The translations under genes and the position numbers were made by a program. The notes under the pieces are model-generated. The model was not told the DNA's origin. It did not search any database and was given only the letters and a program-made list of their open reading frames with translations. This document shows, piece by piece, positions 6,558-12,657 of a stretch of 17,054 bases of DNA. Positions within the stretch are counted from its first letter, which is position 1; every line of letters starts with the position of its first letter. The DNA is from VFMC01 sp037131575 (lineage in GTDB: Bacteria > Actinomycetota > Acidimicrobiia > Acidimicrobiales > Ilumatobacteraceae). The DNA is taken from positions 1 to 17,054 of the forward strand of contig JBAXQV010000051.1 of assembly GCA_037131575.1 (NCBI GenBank). The letters are read 5' to 3'.

Positions 6558-8623
6558 CCACCACTACGCCCTCACCCGTTCCCCAAGGGGCTGGCACGGC
6601 TCGCGCGCTCGAGGTCGACAACCTCGAGGTGGCATACACCGTTCGCGGAGTCGACCGAGCCGTGCTTCGTGGCGTGTCGTTCAGCATCGCCCCGGGCGAA
6701 GCGTACGGCCTCGTCGGTGAATCGGGTTGTGGGAAGAGCACCACGGCCTATGCGGCACTGCGGTATCTGCCGCGTAATGGCAAGATCGTGAGTGGCCGGG
6801 TGTTGGTGAATGGCAGCGACGTCACCGGAATGTCGACGTCGGAACTGCAGCAGTTCCGATCACGCGATGCATCGATGGTGTACCAAGACCCGGCACTGGC
6901 GATGAACCCCACCCTGCGGGTGGGTAAGCAACTCGTCGAGAGCTTCACCTTGCTCGGCCAGTCGAACCAACAGGCACAGAAGTCGGCACTCGATGCGCTG
7001 CGGCGCGTGCGCATTGCCGACCCCGAACGAGTGATGGATCGGTATCCGTTCCAATTGTCGGGCGGCATGCAACAACGCGTCGTCATCGCCATGGCATTGG
7101 CGTGCGACCCGAAGTTGCTCGTGCTCGACGAACCCACCACCGGCCTCGACGCCACCGTCGAGGCTGAAGTACTCGACCTGGTCCAGACGCTGCGCCACGA
7201 AAGCGATGCCGCCGTGCTGCTCATCGCCCACAACCTGGGCATCATCCGTTCGCTCTGCGACCGAGTGGGCGTCATGTACGCCGGCCGCATCGTCGAAGAA
7301 GGCAAGAGTGGCGAGGTGTTCGACTCACCCCAACACCCCTACACAGTGGGTTTGCTGCGTTCGCTGCCGCGTCGGGGCATTCGCAAGACCGAGCGAGCAC
7401 TCGCCACCATTCCGGGCATCTTGCCGCTCATCGGCACCGATCTTCCCACGTGCGTTTTTCTCGATCGGTGCCCGTTGGCCGACGAGGTGTGCCGTACCGA
7501 GGTGCCTCCGGTCATCGCATTGGGCGAGGGCCGCTACACCCGTTGTCACCACTCCGACCGAATTGGCCAGATCGCTGCAGAGGCACCTTCGGTGGGCATC
7601 AGCATGCTCAGCGGATCGTCCGACCACCACGATGTGCTCGAACTCACCCACGTGTCGAAGACCTTCCAACAACGCAAGCAGCTCATTCCCGCCCTCGTCG
7701 ATGTCGACCTACGCCTCGAAGAAGGCGAAACGCTCGGCATTGTGGGCGAGTCGGGTTCGGGTAAGTCGACCCTGGCCAAGACGGTGCTCGGCATCGAGTC
7801 AGCCGATGAGGGCGGTGCTGTATCGCTCGACGGGCACCAGATGCCTGGTTCGACGGTCGACCGAACGGCGGCCGATAAGCGGTCGATGCAGATGGTGTTC
7901 CAGAACCCCGACTCGGCGCTCAATCGCAGTTGGTCGGTGCGCAACATTCTGTTACGCAGCGTAGAAAAGCTCACCGGGGTGAAGGGCCAAGAGGCCAACG
8001 ACCGCGTCGAGGCGCTCGCCGCACACCTGCGGCTCACGCCCCGCCACCTCGATCTCAAGCCACGCCAACTCTCGGGTGGTCTGAAGCAACGCGTTGCCAT
8101 CGCGCGTGCCTTCGCCGGCGACCCACGCATCGTGGTGTGCGATGAACCCACCAGCGCGCTCGACGTATCGGTGCAGGCTGCCATCTTGAACCTGCTCGCC
8201 GACCTGCAAGCGGAAAAGAAGACCAGCTACGTCTTCATCTCTCACGACATGGGTGTGGTGCGCTACCTGGCCGACCGCATTGCGGTGATGTACCTCGGAC
8301 GTATTCAGGAAATCGGACCCACCGACGATGTGTTCAACGGGCCGAACCACCCATACACCGAGGCGTTGTTGTCGGCCATCCCCAATGTCGACGGTGAAGT
8401 GCGAGCCCGCATCCGGCTCAACGGCGAGATCCCCAGCCCGGCGAATCCACCCAGCGGCTGTGTGTTCCACCCCCGTTGCCCACGGGCCATCGTGGGTACG
8501 TGCGAAGTGACGGAACCCCCGTTGCGAGAAGTTGCACCTGGGCACGCGATGCGCTGTCACATTCCGGTCGAACAGCTCGTCGAGTTGCAGCGCACCGCGC
8601 CGCCGAACTCTTCGGCCGACTGA
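6554..8623 (+). CDS. Fused ABC importer ATPase, DppD-DppF type (two nucleotide-binding domains in one chain)
   Basis: 689 residues carrying both ATPases of the importer. Domain 1: Walker A GESGCGKST (55-63), signature LSGGM (168-172), Walker B LLVLDEP (188-194), H-loop near AHN 225. Domain 2: Walker A GESGSGKST (398-406), signature LSGGL (506-510), Walker B IVVCDEP (526-532), ISHD 562-565. Each domain ends in the oligopeptide-transporter C-terminal extension with four cysteines: C300/C306/C313/C331 and C636/C642/C650/C668, with nearly identical spacing. Some DppD proteins are reported to bind an iron-sulfur cluster there. Fusion of D and F is known (for example GsiA) and implies a fixed heterodimeric NBD pair. 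The gene is last in the operon and runs tail-to-tail with soxD, 20 bases away. Confidence 0.94.
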   Translation: MTTTTPSPVPQGAGTARALEVDNLEVAYTVRGVDRAVLRGVSFSIAPGEAYGLVGESGCGKSTTAYAALRYLPRNGKIVSGRVLVNGSDVTGMSTSELQQFRSRDASMVYQDPALAMNPTLRVGKQLVESFTLLGQSNQQAQKSALDALRRVRIADPERVMDRYPFQLSGGMQQRVVIAMALACDPKLLVLDEPTTGLDATVEAEVLDLVQTLRHESDAAVLLIAHNLGIIRSLCDRVGVMYAGRIVEEGKSGEVFDSPQHPYTVGLLRSLPRRGIRKTERALATIPGILPLIGTDLPTCVFLDRCPLADEVCRTEVPPVIALGEGRYTRCHHSDRIGQIAAEAPSVGISMLSGSSDHHDVLELTHVSKTFQQRKQLIPALVDVDLRLEEGETLGIVGESGSGKSTLAKTVLGIESADEGGAVSLDGHQMPGSTVDRTAADKRSMQMVFQNPDSALNRSWSVRNILLRSVEKLTGVKGQEANDRVEALAAHLRLTPRHLDLKPRQLSGGLKQRVAIARAFAGDPRIVVCDEPTSALDVSVQAAILNLLADLQAEKKTSYVFISHDMGVVRYLADRIAVMYLGRIQEIGPTDDVFNGPNHPYTEALLSAIPNVDGEVRARIRLNGEIPSPANPPSGCVFHPRCPRAIVGTCEVTEPPLREVAPGHAMRCHIPVEQLVELQRTAPPNSSAD

Positions 8624-8638
8624 ATCACCCGGTCGACG

Positions 8639-8652
8639 GACGACTATTCGTC
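8639..8652. terminator. Small hairpin at the convergent gene ends, weak
   Basis: GACGA-CTAT-TCGTC forms a 5-bp stem with a 4-base loop, overlapping the stop of the leftward delta-subunit gene and following the stop of the rightward ATPase gene. There is no T-tract on either strand. The two operons have only 20 bases between them, so a factor-dependent stop or antisense overlap of transcripts is likely. Confidence 0.2.
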
Positions 8653-8895
8653 GACGGCAGAATCGACGAACCGGTCGATGCTGGTGTCGCGCGTGGCGGT
8701 GAGCCACCGGTGACACCCGGCGTCGTGGAACCACCGCTCGGTCTGCACACCCTCGTGGTTGGTGAACATCCACACCTGGTCGAAGTCGCGTTCGAACGGG
8801 TCGGTGATGCTTGCCGGCGGGTTGGGAATTTCGCCACCGAAGCGGAACTCTTCCACGGGACGCACCCCACAGTTGGGGCAGTTGATCTCGAGCAT
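8644..8895 (-). CDS. soxD: Sarcosine oxidase delta subunit homologue
   Basis: 83 residues matching the small zinc-binding delta subunit of heterotetrameric sarcosine oxidase. It starts MLEINCPNCG, with C6 and C9 as one half of the zinc site and H57-x3-C61 (in RWFHDAGC) as the other, the same arrangement as in the characterised enzymes. The remaining landmarks EF-FGGE, ERW-H--GC-RW and TRDT are all present. Length is close to the usual 85-100. Its ATG shares one base with the stop of the beta-subunit gene (TGATG), so translation is coupled. It is the last gene of the leftward operon. In known complexes this subunit bridges the others and has no catalytic residue. Confidence 0.9.
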   Translation of the reverse strand: MLEINCPNCGVRPVEEFRFGGEIPNPPASITDPFERDFDQVWMFTNHEGVQTERWFHDAGCHRWLTATRDTSIDRFVDSAVDE

Positions 8896-10103
8896 CAGCG
8901 GGTACCTGTGCTTCCTTGATCGGCCATGGTGTGGTCGGCCGCAAAGCGATTCAGTGCGAACGGGGCGATGAGGTCGGGGGTGCGGTTGGTGGCGATGAGT
9001 TCGGCCATCTGCTCACCACCAGCCGGAATGGCCTTGAACCCCCAGGTGCCCCAACCGGTGGTGATGACGAATCCGTCGGTTTCGGTGAAGCTCATGATGG
9101 GCGAGAAGTCGGCCGACACGTCGCAGCGCCCGGTCCACTGCCGCAAGATCTTCAGGTTGCGCACGAATGGCAACAGGTAGCTCATCTTGATGGCGTTGGC
9201 CTGCAGGAACTGGAACGACGACTGCAGCGAGAAGCTGGTCTCACGGTCGTACTCGTGGCCGATGAGCATCTGCCCACGTGCGGTCTGGCTGATGTAACAC
9301 AGCAGTTCGGTATCGGAGATGATGGGCCCGAACCCTTGGGCGTAGCCATTTGTGACGAATGCCTGCAGCGGGTGAGTGCGCACCGGCAGGCGCACATCGG
9401 CCATGGCGGCCACCTGCGACACATTGCCACCGACTGCGCTCATCACCACACCTGCGGCGATGTCGCCATGCGGGGTGCGCACGCCCACCACACGACCGCC
9501 GTCGCGTAACAGCCCGGTGACCGGGGTGTTCTGCAGCACATGAACGCCGCGCTCCATGGCCCCTTGTGCATAGGCCCACACCACTCGGTCGTGGCGGGCC
9601 GTGGAGGCGGGGATGTGATACGAGGCACCGAGTACGGGGTAGCGGCCGCCACCCGACAGGTCGATCTGTGGGCACAGTTGCTTCACTTCGGTGGGGTCGA
9701 CCAGCACCGTCTCGGCACCGCAGGCCGTGTTGAGCATGGCTCGGGCGCGTTCGTTGCGCATCGCCGATTCGGTGTGCGCCAACCAGATGAGACCCTTGGT
9801 GGCGTGCATGATCCAGCAGCCGGTCTCTTCTTCGAGCGTGCCGTACAACTGCTGGCTGTGCTTGTAGAAATTGATCGACTCGGGGATGCCGTAGTTGGCG
9901 CGAATGATGGTGGTGTTGCGTCCCGAGTTGCCCGAACCGATGTAGTTGGCTTCGAGCACGGCGACATTGGTGATGCCATGACGGGTGGCGAGGTAGTAGG
10001 CCGTGGCCAAGCCGTGGCCGCCGCCACCGATGATGACCACGTCGTAGCTCTTCTTCGGCTCGTGCCAGGTGAGCTCGAGCAGCGTCTCGACGAACTCGTT
10101 CAT
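8895..10103 (-). CDS. soxB: Sarcosine oxidase beta subunit homologue (FAD-dependent oxidoreductase)
   Basis: 402 residues, the usual length of the catalytic beta subunit, which oxidises the N-methyl group of sarcosine at a noncovalent FAD. Seen: the dinucleotide-binding motif GGGGHG (26-31) after DVVI, NSGRNTTIIRANY (59-71), and ARHDRVVWAYA, whose His171 matches the histidine that carries covalent FMN in characterised sarcosine oxidases. The C-terminal DG-VITTGWGTWGFKA stretch is typical of DAO-fold flavin sites. The frame is open upstream to 10400, but ATG 10103 overlaps the stop of the preceding small gene by ATGA and gives a family-like N-terminus. Transcription runs alpha, small gene, beta, delta. 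It may act on sarcosine or a related secondary amine; the sequence does not say which. Confidence 0.92.
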   Translation of the reverse strand: MNEFVETLLELTWHEPKKSYDVVIIGGGGHGLATAYYLATRHGITNVAVLEANYIGSGNSGRNTTIIRANYGIPESINFYKHSQQLYGTLEEETGCWIMHATKGLIWLAHTESAMRNERARAMLNTACGAETVLVDPTEVKQLCPQIDLSGGGRYPVLGASYHIPASTARHDRVVWAYAQGAMERGVHVLQNTPVTGLLRDGGRVVGVRTPHGDIAAGVVMSAVGGNVSQVAAMADVRLPVRTHPLQAFVTNGYAQGFGPIISDTELLCYISQTARGQMLIGHEYDRETSFSLQSSFQFLQANAIKMSYLLPFVRNLKILRQWTGRCDVSADFSPIMSFTETDGFVITTGWGTWGFKAIPAGGEQMAELIATNRTPDLIAPFALNRFAADHTMADQGSTGTR

Positions 10104-10489
10104 GCCGGTACCCCCAGACGGTCGATCACTTCGTGGGCCAAGCCGCGTGAGGAAATGACGAGCACTCGATCGTGCTCGAGCCACAACTTCAATGGCAATG
10201 CAGCGATGAGGCCTTGGGTCAAGGCGGGCCGCTCGGCGGGCAGGGTCCATTCGATGTGTCGCTCGACGTGTGCATGGAACTCGGCGAGCGACAGTTCCCA
10301 GGCCATGAATGCCGTTTCGCGTTCGATGATGGCGTAGCGGTCGTCGACCTCGGCATGCACCGCACCCACGGCCAGCACCTCGTCGTGCGCAATTCGCCAC
10401 ACGTAGGTGGCACCGGTGTAGCGGGCCGTGTCGAGCGCGGCGGGGGAGGCCACGATGCGCAGCCCGTCGAGAGATTCAGGCGCGTGCAC
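10100..10489 (-). CDS. Small protein in the gamma-subunit position of the sarcosine-oxidase cluster, possible short SoxG
   Basis: 129 residues from GTG 10489, with GGAGGG at 10500-10495 giving a good ribosome site; the alternative GTG 10495 lies inside that site. The start region overlaps the end of the alpha gene by 14 bases and the stop overlaps the beta start by ATGA, so it is translated as part of the operon. The C-terminal half (QGLIAALPLKLW, EHDRVLV, AHEVIDRLG) resembles the end of gamma subunits, and DEVLAVGA resembles their N-terminal half. Canonical SoxG proteins are about 180-210 residues, so this one is about a third shorter. No catalytic motif is seen, nor expected, since the gamma subunit is structural. 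Gene reality is well supported by coupling; assignment as gamma is tentative. Confidence 0.65.
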   Translation of the reverse strand: MHAPESLDGLRIVASPAALDTARYTGATYVWRIAHDEVLAVGAVHAEVDDRYAIIERETAFMAWELSLAEFHAHVERHIEWTLPAERPALTQGLIAALPLKLWLEHDRVLVISSRGLAHEVIDRLGVPA

Positions 10490-12644
10490 GTGCACCCTCC
10501 GGGTCGTAGAAGGGGGTGTGGGCAACGGTGGCGACACGGCCGTCGATGGTGACGGTGTCGGCCCAGGGGGTGTGCTTCTGCCAGCCCAACATGACGGCCT
10601 TCCCGATGGTGGGCGAGGTGAATGTTGACGCCACATGCCCGACGATGCGGTCGCCCACGTAGATGGGCGCGCCTTCGGTGGGTGCAGGTCCGTCCATGGT
10701 GTAGCCGAACAGTCGGCGGCGGTCGGGCAGGTCGGCGGTGCGCGCCAATGCCGTGCGACCCACGAAATCGGGCTTGTCCATCTTCACCGCCCAATCCATG
10801 TTCAACCGTCGCGGCGTGGAGTCGAGTTCGGTGTCCATGCCCACGATCACATGGCCCTTTTCGAGGCGCAGCGCGAACAACGCCTGCAGGCCGTGCGGGA
10901 AGATGTTCAGATCGCGACCGGCCTCCATGAGCGCCCGCCACAACTCCACCGAGTGCACCACCGGGTGATGCAGCTCGAAGCTGGCCTCGCCCGTGAACGA
11001 CAGGCGCATGATGTGGCAGTCGATACCGGCAACCGACGCGTGCCGATGCTGCAGGAACTTCGGCGGCTCGTCGACACCGACCCGGCGCAGCAGCTCACCC
11101 GCCAGCGGGCCGGTGACGTTGATGGCACCGTGCGAAATGGTGCGATCCATGATGTGCACATCGAGGCCCCAGGTCTCGATCCAGTCGCGCACCCAGGCTT
11201 CCGCGAACGAGGCGCCGCCCGAGGTGAAGGTGAGCACGAACCGGTCGTCGCTCTCGCGACACACCATGCCGTCGTCGAGCAGGTGGCCGCGTTCGTTGAG
11301 CAACAAGACGTAGCGGCTCCGGCCGGGACGGATGTCGGCGATAGTGGTGGGGTAGAGACGTTCGAGCGCTTCCACCACATCGGGGCCCGACACGATCATC
11401 TTGCCGAGGGTCGACACATCACCCAGCGACACACCCTCGCGCACTGCCCAGTATTCGCGCATGAAATCGCCGTAGTTCCAGGGCCTCCACCAACCGCCGA
11501 AACGATCCATCTGCGCACCGAGGGCAAGGTGTTCGGCGTGAAGCCCGGTACGCCGGAAGGCATCGAGATGCACATCGGCGGCGGCTTCGGCGATGGTGAG
11601 CTGACGTGATGCAGGGCGCCCGGTGAACGGTGCTGCTTCCTGGCCCGACTTCGCAGTGACGAACGAGCGCAGGTGTGGCATACACACGCCGCCCTGGCAG
11701 GTTCCGGTGCCGCAGAGCGCTGCACGCTTCACCAATTCGAGGTGTTGGAACCCCTTGTCCCACACCATCTGCAAGTCGTCGACGTTGATCTTCGAGCACG
11801 GGCACACCGAGCCAGCCGTGGGGCACGGGGGCAGGTCGAAACGCTGCGCCGCCGAACCCACCACGCGCACGCCTGGATCGCTCACCATGCGGGCCAACAG
11901 GTCGCGAGGGGCGCGTGTGGTGCTGGTGACGATGGCGGTGCCGCACTCGACCCGGCGGCCGTCGGCGAACACCACGGCCGACACCCAACCGTCGTCGCCT
12001 TCGAAGCTCGCCAACTCGGCGAGGTCGACCCTGACCGGGTTGGGCAGGTCGATAGCGCGCTCCATGAGATGGTCAGCGGCGCCGGCGGTGACGATGCCGC
12101 GCAACATGTTGCCCGGGCACACCGGGTGCACTTCGGCGGCCCCCGTGGCGATGACCACCTCATGCGCGTGCACGTGCAGCATGCCCTCGGGACGGCGCAC
12201 GATGACCATCGGGCCCGGGTACACGCCCACCACTTCATCGGCGGTGCCGGCGTCGAGCACCAGCACGTCGCGACCCTCCGCCCGTGCCTCAGCCGCAGCC
12301 GCAGTACCCGAGCGACCACCGCCCACCACGGCCACATCCACATGGCGACGCTGCACCTCGATGCGTTGCTGCACCGGCGACTGCACCGGGTTCTTCGGGG
12401 CGTCGAGTTGCAGCGCCGGGCCGCCGACTGCAGGGTGCCGACGCACCCGCAGCCCCGGCCGGGCCGGGGTGAGGCAGGTACGTGTGAAGGGCACGCCGTC
12501 GATATCGGCCGAACAGTTGCCGCAGTCGCCGGCCAGGCACAGAGTCGCACCATGGGCCGGGTGTTGCCCCGAACGCACGATGGCATCGGCAACCGAATCG
12601 CCCTCTACGTAATCGACCCGCTGGTCGTCGAATGCGAACCGCAT
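10476..12644 (-). CDS. soxA: Sarcosine oxidase alpha-like subunit, short variant with two predicted [2Fe-2S] sites
   Basis: 722 residues. Order of parts: (1) 1-~85, a ferredoxin-like Fer2 domain with C36-x4-C41-x2-C44-x12-C57, the plant-type [2Fe-2S] ligand pattern; (2) FAD/NAD Rossmann motif GGGRSG (108-113) and IATGA (165-169); (3) 270-330, a BFD-like domain with C281-P-C283, then 32 residues to C316-x4-C321 in CGTGTCQGGVC; (4) ~395-722, a GcvT-like folate-binding half plus C-terminal barrel (STLGKMIVSGPD at 411, DFVGR at 626). Classical alpha subunits are about 950-1000 residues and, from memory, lack these cysteines; the stretch around the dinucleotide domains is much shorter here. The folate half should accept the methylene released by beta. 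ATG 12644 follows TGAGG and lies 13 bases after the dehydrogenase stop. Iron-sulfur binding is predicted from spacing only. Confidence 0.85.
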   Translation of the reverse strand: MRFAFDDQRVDYVEGDSVADAIVRSGQHPAHGATLCLAGDCGNCSADIDGVPFTRTCLTPARPGLRVRRHPAVGGPALQLDAPKNPVQSPVQQRIEVQRRHVDVAVVGGGRSGTAAAAEARAEGRDVLVLDAGTADEVVGVYPGPMVIVRRPEGMLHVHAHEVVIATGAAEVHPVCPGNMLRGIVTAGAADHLMERAIDLPNPVRVDLAELASFEGDDGWVSAVVFADGRRVECGTAIVTSTTRAPRDLLARMVSDPGVRVVGSAAQRFDLPPCPTAGSVCPCSKINVDDLQMVWDKGFQHLELVKRAALCGTGTCQGGVCMPHLRSFVTAKSGQEAAPFTGRPASRQLTIAEAAADVHLDAFRRTGLHAEHLALGAQMDRFGGWWRPWNYGDFMREYWAVREGVSLGDVSTLGKMIVSGPDVVEALERLYPTTIADIRPGRSRYVLLLNERGHLLDDGMVCRESDDRFVLTFTSGGASFAEAWVRDWIETWGLDVHIMDRTISHGAINVTGPLAGELLRRVGVDEPPKFLQHRHASVAGIDCHIMRLSFTGEASFELHHPVVHSVELWRALMEAGRDLNIFPHGLQALFALRLEKGHVIVGMDTELDSTPRRLNMDWAVKMDKPDFVGRTALARTADLPDRRRLFGYTMDGPAPTEGAPIYVGDRIVGHVASTFTSPTIGKAVMLGWQKHTPWADTVTIDGRVATVAHTPFYDPEGARARA
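10495..10500 (-). promoter_or_regulatory. Ribosome binding site of the gamma-position gene
   Basis: GGAGGG read leftward, inside the last codons of the alpha gene, lies 5 bases before GTG 10489. It decides this start against much longer open-frame readings (up to 10636) that overlap the alpha gene and give low-complexity Pro/Ser-rich translations. Confidence 0.6.
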
Positions 12645-12657
12645 GGTGGCAGCCGCC

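Noticed and set aside
10104..10400. Upstream extension of the beta-subunit frame to 10400.
   Set aside because: It overlaps the gamma-position gene almost completely and adds an Arg/Ala/Gly-rich lead with no family match. The ATGA overlap start at 10103 fits the operon.
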